Assembly (NCBI GenBank): GCA_041746135.1
Contig: JBGTHQ010000010.1
Coordinates: 11,092-75,091 of the forward strand
Source of the DNA: Alg239-R122 sp041746135
GTDB taxonomy: Bacteria; Pseudomonadota; Alphaproteobacteria; Sphingomonadales; Sphingomonadaceae
Length of the DNA: 64,000 nucleotides
Direction: 5' to 3'
A model generated the notes under the pieces. That model had not been told where the DNA came from and did not search any database. It worked only from the letters and a program-made list of their open reading frames with translations. Below are positions 8,916 through 17,255 of the stretch, piece by piece; the first letter of the stretch is position 1, and the number at the start of each line of letters is the position of its first letter. A program made the position numbers and the translations under genes.

Positions 8916-9975
8916 GGCGCGATATCGTGCGCTCGAATTCGAAACGCCCGTCGCCCTTCACATAAAGATTGGCCGGTTCCGCATCCGCCGCCGCGAGCAG
9001 TTTGACGCGGTGTTCGTACAGAGCGTCGATCAATGTAACGAACCGCGCCGCTTCATTGCGATTTTCAGGCGACAGCACTGGAATGCCGACAATGATGACG
9101 GTATGGAACCGCCGGGCGATCGCCAGATAGTCTGCGGCGCCGCGCGCTTCGGCGCACAGCCGCTTGAAGGAAAATACCGCCACGCCTTTAAGTGCGCGCG
9201 GCACGTGCAAACTGCGCGCGCCGCTTATGCCCAGTTCCATCGAAGGAACGTGCGCACGGTCTTCGGGCGGATAGTCGGTAAGCCGGAAAAATGCGGCACT
9301 GAGCGCGCGGGTGGCGGCATCACCATTGGGCACCAGCCAGGTGTCGTTGCCCGACAGCCGTTCCAGCCGGTAATCGGTCGGACCGTTGAGCAACATGATG
9401 TGCATGCGTTGCTTTATAAGGTCGATAAAAGGCAGGAAATGTTCGCGGTTCAGGCCGTCCTTGTACAAATCGTTGGGGGGGCGGTTCGAGGTGGCAACGA
9501 GGGTGACGCCCAATTCGAGCAATGCCGTGAACAGCCGTGACATGATCATCGCGTCGGCGCTGTTGTTCACCACCATTTCATCGAATGCGAGCAATCGCAG
9601 CTCGGCCGCTATTGCCGTCGCTACAGGAGCGATCGGGTCTCCGGTCTCGCTTTGCCGCTCGGTCCGGATACGTGCATGGATTTCGAGCATGAATTCATGA
9701 AAATGCACGCGTCTTTTGCGGCTGATTTTCAGCTGGTCATAGAACAGGTCCATCAGCATGGACTTGCCGCGCCCGACCCCGCCCCACATATATATGCCGC
9801 GCGGTGCATCGGGCTTGCTGCCAAAAATCCGCCACAAGACACTGCCGCGCGGCGGAGAGGCTTCGAGTTCCTGCTGCAATCCATTCAGCGCAATAGCAGC
9901 GGTGCGCTGCGCGTCATCTGGTCTGAGCTCGCCATCTGCGACGAGCTGGTCGTAACGGGCAATAACGGAAGGCAC
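8851..9975 (-). CDS. zapE: Cell division protein ZapE (AFG1-like AAA ATPase)
   Basis: ZapE/AFG1 is a P-loop ATPase that associates with the Z-ring in bacteria. The 374-residue length is normal. The Walker A motif GGVGRGKS lies at 65-72, followed by the family segment MLMDLFYDQL. A Walker B-like LLAFDEMVV and the sensor ATSNRPPNDLYKDGLNR are intact. The start is GTG at 9975, immediately after the TAG stop of the thioesterase gene with no spacer, so the two are probably translationally coupled. The 3' end overlaps the convergent deacetylase gene. Confidence 0.93.
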   Translation of the reverse strand: MPSVIARYDQLVADGELRPDDAQRTAAIALNGLQQELEASPPRGSVLWRIFGSKPDAPRGIYMWGGVGRGKSMLMDLFYDQLKISRKRRVHFHEFMLEIHARIRTERQSETGDPIAPVATAIAAELRLLAFDEMVVNNSADAMIMSRLFTALLELGVTLVATSNRPPNDLYKDGLNREHFLPFIDLIKQRMHIMLLNGPTDYRLERLSGNDTWLVPNGDAATRALSAAFFRLTDYPPEDRAHVPSMELGISGARSLHVPRALKGVAVFSFKRLCAEARGAADYLAIARRFHTVIIVGIPVLSPENRNEAARFVTLIDALYEHRVKLLAAADAEPANLYVKGDGRFEFERTISRLIEMQSDAYLALGHGSAEDPA

Positions 9976-10452
9976 CTAGCTGCGCGGCCCCGGCGTTTTG
10001 CGGATCGTACCGGAAAAGGCAGCGATTTTCGTGCTCGCCTGAACCAGTAAGCCGCGCAGGAAAAGCAATCGCCCCGTTTCGTGCAGGATCTCGACTTCCG
10101 CATCCAGCGGTTCGCCCAAGCGGCCCGCGCCGATAAACTGCGTATCGAGATTCAGCGTCACGCCGGGTCCGTGCCGCAGGGAACCGTGCATCCGCGCGGC
10201 GACGAACAGCGCGATGTCGATCTGCGTCAGCATCGCGCCGCTATGGACATTATCGCCGATATTTCCCTGCAAACGCCCCGGTTCGGTCCGCACAACCGTA
10301 ATACCATCGCCGCGCAGCCTGGCCCACATCGGACCTAGAGTGCTGTTGTATCGATCGGTTTCGTGCAATGCCCAGCTCAGCCATCCTAGATGGTCCGGAT
10401 CCGGTTTGTGATTAAAGACGTCATCGTCTTGCAGGGTGTCGGGCATGTTCAT
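9976..10452 (-). CDS. Hot-dog fold thioesterase (PaaI-like)
   Basis: This 158-residue protein is a probable acyl-CoA thioesterase. It shows the hot-dog signature around NIGDNVHSGAMLTQIDIALFVAAR, where a conserved Asn/His-Gly segment is followed by a long central helix. The later TLNLDTQFIGAGRLG strand is typical of the PaaI/YbgC superfamily. The start at 10452 gives MNMPDTL. It lies 21 bp after the sdhB stop and abuts zapE, so sdhB, this gene and zapE may share a transcript. Substrate unknown. Confidence 0.8.
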   Translation of the reverse strand: MNMPDTLQDDDVFNHKPDPDHLGWLSWALHETDRYNSTLGPMWARLRGDGITVVRTEPGRLQGNIGDNVHSGAMLTQIDIALFVAARMHGSLRHGPGVTLNLDTQFIGAGRLGEPLDAEVEILHETGRLLFLRGLLVQASTKIAAFSGTIRKTPGPRS

Positions 10453-10473
10453 GATAGGGACCGTATGGCCAGA

Positions 10474-11259
10474 TCAGATATGCCGTTCGGCCACCATTTT
10501 CTTGATTTCTGCAATCGCCTTGGCCGGGTTCAGTCCTTTGGGACAAACATTGGCACAGTTCATGATGGTATGGCAGCGATAGAGGCGGAAGGGGTCTTCC
10601 AGCTCGTCCAGTCGCTCGCCGGTCATCTCGTCGCGGCTGTCGGCCAGCCAGCGATAGGCTTGTAGCAAGATGGCGGGGCCCAGAAACTTGTCGCTATTCC
10701 ACCAATAGCTGGGACAGGCGGTCGAGCAACAAGCGCACAATATACACTCGTAAAGCCCGTCAAGTTTTTCGCGCTGCTCAGGGCTTTGCAAACGTTCCTT
10801 ACCCGAAGGTTCGGGTGTCACGGTTTGCAGCCACGGTTTGATCGATGCGTATTGCGCGTAGAAATGCGTAAAGTCGGGCACCAGGTCCTTGATCACATCC
10901 ATATGCGGCAGCGGCGTGATGCGCACGTCGCCCTTGCAATCTTCGATGGCCGTGGTGCAGGCAAGACCGTTCTTGCCGTTGATGTTCATCGAGCATGAAC
11001 CGCATATACCCTCGCGGCACGAACGGCGAAACGTCAGTGACGCGTCCTGTTCGCTTTTCATCTTGATCAGCGCATCCAGCACCATCGGCCCACAGGTTTC
11101 GGTATCGATTTCGAATGTGTCGTACCGTGGATTTTGGCCGCTATCGGGATCGTAGCGATAGACTTTGAAATTCCGGGTCTTTTGTGCGGCTGCGGCAGCT
11201 TTGTGCGCCGTGCCCTTGCTGCTGATCTTGCTGTTCTTGGGCAGTGTGAAAGTCGCCAT
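10474..11259 (-). CDS. sdhB: Succinate dehydrogenase iron-sulfur subunit
   Basis: SdhB carries electrons from the flavoprotein SdhA to ubiquinone in complex II, on the inner face of the cytoplasmic membrane. The 261-residue protein has the [2Fe-2S] ligands Cys81, Cys86, Cys89 and Cys101 (CREGICGSC...C). It also has the two ferredoxin-like motifs CILCACCSTACP (near 175) and CHTIMNCANVCPKGLNP (near 235) for the 4Fe-4S and 3Fe-4S clusters. sdhC, sdhD and sdhA are not adjacent; the upstream neighbour is an unrelated ATP-grasp gene 103 bp away. Confidence 0.97.
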   Translation of the reverse strand: MATFTLPKNSKISSKGTAHKAAAAAQKTRNFKVYRYDPDSGQNPRYDTFEIDTETCGPMVLDALIKMKSEQDASLTFRRSCREGICGSCSMNINGKNGLACTTAIEDCKGDVRITPLPHMDVIKDLVPDFTHFYAQYASIKPWLQTVTPEPSGKERLQSPEQREKLDGLYECILCACCSTACPSYWWNSDKFLGPAILLQAYRWLADSRDEMTGERLDELEDPFRLYRCHTIMNCANVCPKGLNPAKAIAEIKKMVAERHI

Positions 11260-11362
11260 ATCTAATCCCGTTATTTCTGTCTTTCCATCGGATAGCTTGT
11301 ATCCGCGGCAATCTCAATCGCTCACATGATATTTTTATATCGCAGGACTTGCACGATTTGCA

Positions 11363-12376
11363 TCATTGCGGGTGGAGCAATCCGTTGGAACGCAAGGCTT
11401 CAGCCACGATGGTTTCGATCAACTGTTCCTGCGACCACCCCGCTCTCGATGCGGAGCGTCCGAACACTTTCTGCGACCACAAGTTGCAATTGAGATTGAG
11501 CTCGAGGAAATTGAGCTCGCCCTTGTCCTCGTCCAGCCGGAATTCATAGCGGCCATAATCAAACGGCACAAATTCCCTAGCAAGATTGCGCGTGTGCATT
11601 GCGATTTCGTCCTGAAAGGGTGAACCCTCGAAATCGATCAGCTGGTATTTCTGAGCGCGCTCCACCAGATCGCGTTTCTCGTAATAGGTACGCAAATGTG
11701 CCGGGTCGACCTGTTCGAACAGCATCATCGGCATGATAACAGGCTGGCTGTCGATGGTGATGACGGGAACCTCGACGTCGCTGCCGGTCAGAAACGGCTC
11801 GACAATCGCGTCATGGCCTTCGCCGTGAATATTAGCGACGGCCTTTTCCACGCCTGTCCAGTCACTCGCATCCTGGACACCCCAACTGGCGGAGGAAGCG
11901 TTGGGCTTGATAACCATTCGCTCCGCCATGGGGCAGTCTTTTTCCATAACAGGCGCGCCGCGGCGATAAATTGCCCAGTCGGCGGTGGGAAGCCCGCGCC
12001 GCCGGGCCACGACTTTGGACAGATGCTTGTCGTCGGACAATCCGCGAAGGATCGGGCTGGCACCCAGAAATGGCAGGCCGGCGCGATTGCACAACAGCGG
12101 TATCATCATCTCGCTGTTCACGAAACCGCCCCTGTTAAGCAATGGGAAAACGAAATCCGCCTCGGGATTATCAAACAGGGCTTCATAGCGGTTCTCGACC
12201 ACAAGATTGTCGAACAAACCCGCCAATATGGTCCGAACTTCGTGATGATAGACCGCGTGATTGCCATCCTGAGCATGCAAGCTGCCGTCACCTTTGGCAT
12301 GTTTCGCCATGAAAAGCAGGCGCAGGTTCTCGCGCAAGTGACTGGTGAGTGTGAGTGGTTGCAACGCTGTCGCCAA
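11363..12376 (-). CDS. ATP-grasp ligase resembling D-Ala-D-Ala ligase
   Basis: This is a probable ATP-dependent carboxylate-amine ligase joining an amino acid or similar acid to an amine; the substrate is unknown. Across 337 residues the ATP-grasp layout is visible: MVIKPNASSASWGVQ (nucleotide-binding strand and Ser-rich loop), IVEPFLTGSDVEVPVIT (the Ddl-type hinge), and FLELNLNCNLWSQ (Mg ligands Glu and Asn). The C-terminal helix AGWSQEQLIETIVAEAL matches the end of Ddl proteins. The start is TTG at 12376; an ATG at 12310 would remove the first beta strand (RLLFMAKH), so TTG is preferred. It is divergent from a PLP enzyme gene, suggesting a shared pathway. It is not a standard ddl, which normally sits in the mur cluster. 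Confidence 0.75.
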   Translation of the reverse strand: MATALQPLTLTSHLRENLRLLFMAKHAKGDGSLHAQDGNHAVYHHEVRTILAGLFDNLVVENRYEALFDNPEADFVFPLLNRGGFVNSEMMIPLLCNRAGLPFLGASPILRGLSDDKHLSKVVARRRGLPTADWAIYRRGAPVMEKDCPMAERMVIKPNASSASWGVQDASDWTGVEKAVANIHGEGHDAIVEPFLTGSDVEVPVITIDSQPVIMPMMLFEQVDPAHLRTYYEKRDLVERAQKYQLIDFEGSPFQDEIAMHTRNLAREFVPFDYGRYEFRLDEDKGELNFLELNLNCNLWSQKVFGRSASRAGWSQEQLIETIVAEALRSNGLLHPQ

Positions 12377-12533
12377 TGTTCGAAATCCTTATTCTGGCCG
12401 GCTCTTTTATCCGGTACAGACTATCTCTATTGCCGCACTCATAGACCAAATAACGAATTTATCAATTTGCCTTTTACTGCGGAAACATATTACGCGGTCA
12501 AAGGGCGGCGAACGACAAAAGTAAAGGCGGGTA
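12377..12533. promoter_or_regulatory. Divergent promoter region between the ATP-grasp and PLP-enzyme genes
   Basis: This 157-bp spacer lies between two divergently transcribed genes and must carry both promoters. Its central part is A+T-rich (12430-12495). A purine-rich AAAGGCGGG sits 3-11 bases before the ATG at 12534 and serves as the ribosome site of the PLP enzyme. No operator palindrome was recognised. Confidence 0.4.
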
Positions 12534-13991
12534 ATGCAAGCAGATCAACTGAGCGACTGGCTAACGGCTGGCGGCGATGCCCGGATCGTTGTCGATCCGC
12601 GGACCGGCGTCAACAAATATCATGCCAGTCCTTATCCGCGCGACACGGTGACCTACGCCTCCTCGACCGCCAACGATATCAGCGTGGACGCTTTTGCACA
12701 TCTGCTGAAATTTGCTGAGGAACAAGGTGTTGGAAACCTGTCCGATCACAATCATTATGTCGGCCACCTTGAAAATCTGCGCGCGCGCATTCGTTTCGCC
12801 TATGCGATGGCTCCGCATCATGACATCGTTTTTGCCCCGTCTGGCACGGATCTGGAATATGTTGCGATCCTGGCTTGCAATGCGCGTGCCGGCAAAGGCG
12901 TGCACAATATCCTGCTGGGCGCGGATGAAGTTGGCAGCGGATGCATCCACAGCGCCAACGGCGCATATTTCGCCAGTGAAACCGCCTTGGGTAAAAAAAG
13001 CATCGCGGGCCAGCCCGTGGAGGGATTGGGAATTGTCACGCTCCGCGAAATGCCCGTTCGCGATGCGCGGGGTATTGCATATGACAGCGCCGCAATTACC
13101 CGTTCAATACGGTCGGAAATCGGCACCGCGCTTGCACGGGACAAACATCCTCTGGTGCATATCGTGCACGGTTCGAAAACCGGCCTCATTCTGCCAAACC
13201 TAAACGATATCGACGCGCTGATTGCGCAATATGGGGAGATGGTCAGTTTTGTCGTCGACGCCTGTCAGGCGCGTATCACGAGCGATGCCATAGCAGAATA
13301 TCTTTCTCGCGGCGCCATCATATTACTGACGGGTTCGAAATTCATGGGCGGACCTCCCTTTGCCGGCTTTGCCATTATTCCCCCTTCTGCAAGGACTGGA
13401 TCGGGCAGGATTGGCAACGGTTTGGCCCGGATTTTTCGCGGTGCGGAATTCCCTGCAAACTGGCCGGGGCAGCATATTTTGCAGGCTGAGGGCAATGCGG
13501 GCCTTTGCCTGAGGCTGGAAGCGGCCGTTTTTGAGCTGGAGCGTTTTCAGGCGCTGGATATTAGAGACGTGTCCGATATCATCCAGAAGTTTCACGATGC
13601 CGCAGATGGGCTGGTGACCGGAATGGGCGGCAGCAAAATCCGCAGCTATGCTCCCGGCGCGCAAGGGGAGGCCGACAGCCATCCTATCGAGATGCGGACA
13701 CTCGTGACCATAGACTTGGGTGGTGATTTGCGCGACGATATCGATTTTGCGCGAGCAACCGAAATCCAGATAGACATGATGAATGATGACGTTCGGTTGG
13801 GTCAGCCGGTACGCTGCACTATGATGGGGAAGGATTGCGAGCGGAAAATCCACCGCGGAACGCTTCGCGTTGGCATTTCCATGCCGCAGATCGTAAAGCT
13901 TGCGAACATGCCCAAAGCGCAGGTCTCAGCCAGTCTTGAGCAACACATGACACGAATGCTTTCGGCCTACCGCCGCGCCCTGTCCCGATAG
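12534..13991 (+). CDS. PLP-dependent enzyme of the class V aminotransferase / cysteine desulfurase fold
   Basis: This 485-residue fold-type I pyridoxal-phosphate enzyme is of unknown reaction. FAPSGTDLEYVAIL (about 100-113) is the phosphate-binding loop. VVDACQARI carries the PLP-ring Asp242 and Gln245, and LTGSKFMGGPPFAGF carries the Schiff-base lysine, probably Lys269. The spacing matches class V enzymes such as SufS and NifS, but the loop that holds the desulfurase cysteine is not recognisable, and the context is not iron-sulfur assembly. The N-terminal segment (residues 1-60, GVNKYHASPYPRDTV) looks family-specific. Divergent pairing with an ATP-grasp ligase suggests a small-molecule or modified amino-acid pathway. 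A terminator hairpin follows. Confidence 0.72.
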   Translation: MQADQLSDWLTAGGDARIVVDPRTGVNKYHASPYPRDTVTYASSTANDISVDAFAHLLKFAEEQGVGNLSDHNHYVGHLENLRARIRFAYAMAPHHDIVFAPSGTDLEYVAILACNARAGKGVHNILLGADEVGSGCIHSANGAYFASETALGKKSIAGQPVEGLGIVTLREMPVRDARGIAYDSAAITRSIRSEIGTALARDKHPLVHIVHGSKTGLILPNLNDIDALIAQYGEMVSFVVDACQARITSDAIAEYLSRGAIILLTGSKFMGGPPFAGFAIIPPSARTGSGRIGNGLARIFRGAEFPANWPGQHILQAEGNAGLCLRLEAAVFELERFQALDIRDVSDIIQKFHDAADGLVTGMGGSKIRSYAPGAQGEADSHPIEMRTLVTIDLGGDLRDDIDFARATEIQIDMMNDDVRLGQPVRCTMMGKDCERKIHRGTLRVGISMPQIVKLANMPKAQVSASLEQHMTRMLSAYRRALSR

Positions 13992-14005
13992 CCCTGGGAA
14001 TGCAA

Positions 14006-14036
14006 AAAACCCGGCCCGATAAATGGGCCGGGTTTT
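14006..14036. terminator. Bidirectional rho-independent terminator
   Basis: A perfect 12-bp stem, AAAACCCGGCCC paired with GGGCCGGGTTTT, encloses a 7-base loop. It lies between the convergent PLP-enzyme gene (stop 13991) and rne (stop 14053), with A and T runs on the two sides, so it can end transcription from both. Confidence 0.93.
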
Positions 14037-14052
14037 ACAAAATCCTGTTGGA

Positions 14053-16752
14053 TTAACCGAACGTGCGTTGCCACCAGCCTTTTTTGCCGCCGTCTGTGCC
14101 ACCGCCTGATGCATCGGGGCGACCAGCTTCGCTTTGCTTGGCCATATCACCCACATCGTCCGCCTTTTTGGCTGCGGATTTGCGCGGTGCTCGTGGTTTA
14201 GCGGCAGTTTTTTCCGTCCCCAAATCTGTGGACTTGTCTTTCACCTTGGCGGGAGCCCGCTTGCGTGTCGCCGCCTTTTTAGCCGGTGCCTTTTGCTGCA
14301 CGGTATCGGCATCGCCGTCTTTCGTTTCGGTCTTGGGCACAGCTTTTCTACGCGGCGTGCGCTTGGGCTTTTCCTTGTTATCCATTTCGGAAGCCGTCGC
14401 CGATGCTTTTTCTGACACGGATTTTGCGACCTTGGGGGCCCGGCGGCGCGGTTTGGGTTTATCCTGGGCCGCATCGCCCTTTACATCGGTGCTCGCTGCA
14501 GACCGGTCATCTGGGTTGCCCTGAGATTCGGATTTGCTATCCTCCAGCTTGTCATCGCCCGAAGATTCAGACTGTCCGGAATCGGAATTCCTGCCGCGAT
14601 TGCGGCCTCCGCGGCTTCCACGGCGGCTGCGTTTCGGTTTTTCATTCGATTCATCGTCATCCACAGAACGATCGTCATTGTCCTGATCAGACTCCGAGCT
14701 TTCGTTATCATCCTGATTCTTGTCCTTGCGTCCGCCACGGCGCCCGCGCCGACGGCGCCGGCGTTTGGGCCGATCGTCGCTGTCGCTATCAGTATTGCTG
14801 CGTTCTTTATGCTTGCCGCTTGTGCCAGTGTCTTCACTTTCACCTTCGGTATCCTCATCGGCCTCCGGACCGCTCGTGTCGTCATGATCTTCGTCATCGT
14901 CGACAATAGGTTCGAACTTCGGAGTATTTACGGGTTTCGGTCCGGATGAAGACACAGCCATCTTGGCACCTTCTTCCTGTCCATCGGGAAGGATTTCGAC
15001 ATTTACGCCGTATCTTCCTTCCAATGCGGCAATATCTCCGCGTTTGTTGTTGAGGACATAGATCATGGCCTCGCTGCTGGTGCGCAGAACGATCGTCGAA
15101 CCCATGCCTTTTCCGGCTTCCTCTTCGAGAAGACGCAGTGCGGCAAGTCCGGCCGAAGATGCTGTGCGGACCAGTCCGGTACCGTCGCAGTGTGGACAGA
15201 TACGGGTGGTGGCCTCAAGCACGCCGGTGCGCAGCCGCTGGCGGCTCATCTCCATCAGGCCGAATCCTGAAATGCGGCCGACCTGAATGCGCGCGCGATC
15301 GGGTTTCAGGGCATCGCGCATGGCTTTTTCCACCTTACGAACATTGGACCCGTAGTCCATGTCGATAAAATCGATCACCACCAGACCGGCCATGTCGCGC
15401 AGCCTGAGCTGCCGGGCGATTTCATAGGCCGCTTCCAGATTGGTAGCGACGGCGGTCTGCTCGATGCCATGTTCTTTAGTCGAACGGCCGGAGTTGATGT
15501 CGATCGACACCAGCGCCTCGGTCGGATTGATCACGAGATAGCCGCCGGATTTCAGCTGTACGACCGGATCGTACATAGCCGATAACTGATCTTCTGCCCC
15601 ATATCTTTGGAACAAAGGCACGGGGTCGGCATAGCTTTTGACGCGCCGACTATGGCTCGGCATGAGGAGCTTCATGAAATCCTTGGCCCCGCGATATCCT
15701 TCGGCACCCTCGATCAGAACTTCCTGAATATCGCGATTATAAATATCGCGAATGGCGCGCTTGATAAGGTCGCTGTCGCTATGGATCTGTTCGGGTGCCG
15801 AAGCTTTCAGCGTTTTTTCGCGAATTTCGTCCCACAGCCGCGCAAGATAGTCGAAATCGCGCTTGATTTCAGTTTTCGTGCGCGAAAGACCTGCCGTGCG
15901 CACGATACAGCCCATAGTCTTGGGCAGTTTCATATCGGCAATAATGCTTTTGAGCCGCTTGCGGTCCGATCCGTTGGAAATTTTCCGGCTGATGCCGCCG
16001 CCGTGCGAGCTGTTCGGCATCAATACGCAATAGCGCCCTGCCAACGAAAGATAGCTGGTCAGCGCCGCGCCTTTATTGCCGCGCTCTTCCTTGACGACTT
16101 GTACCAGCAAAACCTGGCGGCGATGGATGACATCCTGAATCTTGTATCGGCGGCGCAGCGCAAGACGCTTCTTGCGCGCTTCGTCGCTGGCCTTGGCGCG
16201 GCCACCGGTTTTGCGGCCACCCCGGCGCGGGCGATTGTCTTCACCCGATCTGTCATCATCGTCAGTATCGGAATCGTCAGCACCGTTTTCATCATCGGCG
16301 TCATCCGCGGCGACGGGACTTTTCTGCTCTATAATGCCGTTTTCCTCGATCAGTTCTTCTTCGAACGAAGACCGGCCTTCGCTATGATCGTCGTCGTCAC
16401 TGGAAGGTGGGCTGAGATCTCCGCTTTCCTCTTCCTGATCGCGCAGAGTTGCTTCTTCCTCGGCATGCTTGGCTTCTTCGGCCAACAAGGCTTCGCGGTC
16501 CTCTTTAGGAATCTGATAATAATCGGGATGAATTTCGGAAAAGGCGAGAAAACCGTGGCGGTTGCCACCATAATCCACAAATGCGGCCTGTAACGAAGGT
16601 TCGACCCGCGTTACTTTGGCCAGATATATATTTCCTTTTATCTGCTTGTGTTCTGCGGAGTCGAAATCGAACTCCTCAATCCGGTTTCCTTTGAGCACTG
16701 CCACACGGGTTTCTTCCTGGTGGCGCGCGTCGATTAGCATGCGCGTAGTCAT
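14053..16752 (-). CDS. rne: Ribonuclease E
   Basis: RNase E is the main endoribonuclease for mRNA decay and rRNA/tRNA processing and the scaffold of the degradosome. The 899-residue protein starts MTTRMLIDARHQEETRVAVL. Its S1 RNA-binding domain (from about residue 40) is interrupted by a long acidic insert (about 85-200), as in other alphaproteobacteria. The 5'-sensor/DNase I-like core follows, then the Zn-link motif CPHCDGTG near residue 520. The last ~300 residues are low-complexity, with alternating Asp/Glu/Ser-rich acidic tracts and Arg/Lys-rich tracts (RRRRRGRRGGRK), the expected scaffold. It ends at a strong shared terminator. Confidence 0.95.
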   Translation of the reverse strand: MTTRMLIDARHQEETRVAVLKGNRIEEFDFDSAEHKQIKGNIYLAKVTRVEPSLQAAFVDYGGNRHGFLAFSEIHPDYYQIPKEDREALLAEEAKHAEEEATLRDQEEESGDLSPPSSDDDDHSEGRSSFEEELIEENGIIEQKSPVAADDADDENGADDSDTDDDDRSGEDNRPRRGGRKTGGRAKASDEARKKRLALRRRYKIQDVIHRRQVLLVQVVKEERGNKGAALTSYLSLAGRYCVLMPNSSHGGGISRKISNGSDRKRLKSIIADMKLPKTMGCIVRTAGLSRTKTEIKRDFDYLARLWDEIREKTLKASAPEQIHSDSDLIKRAIRDIYNRDIQEVLIEGAEGYRGAKDFMKLLMPSHSRRVKSYADPVPLFQRYGAEDQLSAMYDPVVQLKSGGYLVINPTEALVSIDINSGRSTKEHGIEQTAVATNLEAAYEIARQLRLRDMAGLVVIDFIDMDYGSNVRKVEKAMRDALKPDRARIQVGRISGFGLMEMSRQRLRTGVLEATTRICPHCDGTGLVRTASSAGLAALRLLEEEAGKGMGSTIVLRTSSEAMIYVLNNKRGDIAALEGRYGVNVEILPDGQEEGAKMAVSSSGPKPVNTPKFEPIVDDDEDHDDTSGPEADEDTEGESEDTGTSGKHKERSNTDSDSDDRPKRRRRRRGRRGGRKDKNQDDNESSESDQDNDDRSVDDDESNEKPKRSRRGSRGGRNRGRNSDSGQSESSGDDKLEDSKSESQGNPDDRSAASTDVKGDAAQDKPKPRRRAPKVAKSVSEKASATASEMDNKEKPKRTPRRKAVPKTETKDGDADTVQQKAPAKKAATRKRAPAKVKDKSTDLGTEKTAAKPRAPRKSAAKKADDVGDMAKQSEAGRPDASGGGTDGGKKGWWQRTFG

Positions 16753-17255
16753 TTAATAGTCTCCACGCAGGTCGCCGTGATACGAAATATCCGGTGGACC
16801 CGCGCATATGTAGGATGGAGCATCCGCCAACGACTTGCCGGGCGGTCTTCCAAAGGGTTAAAAATGTAAGAAACGTGTCTGCTGGCAGATTATGAGCTGC
16901 GGCGTTGGCGCAGTGTCCACCTCTTGCCCGCAACAAATCGCCATTCAGCGATTGCGGTGCAGGGGCGGAACTCAATATCATATAGCATCAACCTGATCAT
17001 TTGCCCCAGCAAGACGCTGCGGCTGATAGGAAAGGAGTGCTGTATCCAGCTTCTCTTCTCCGGTATCGGCATTGCTAGCACCGCTTTGCATGAGCGGCAA
17101 CCAAAAGCTTGCCATCGCGTCCAATTTCGACATTCAAAACACTAGTTGGCAAATCCATATACTGAACATGTCATTAACCATTTCTTTTTACACGGTTTTG
17201 CAAGGTTATCCCTAATATATTCTTCATTATATATGCGAGCAGGGAACGGGCCATT
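16753..17255. promoter_or_regulatory. Long divergent intergenic region, rne leader side
   Basis: These 503 bp lie between the divergent rne and amidase genes and contain no credible gene; the short frames here lack codon bias or a ribosome site. The half next to rne is long enough to hold a long 5' untranslated leader like those known to mediate RNase E autoregulation in other bacteria, but I see no recognisable leader structure. The half next to the amidase becomes A+T-rich from about 17130 and probably holds its promoter. Confidence 0.35.

Noticed and set aside
14310..14940. Separate genes in the low-complexity region of rne (other frames)
   Set aside because: The alternative frames are by-products of the repetitive Asp/Arg codons of the RNase E tail.
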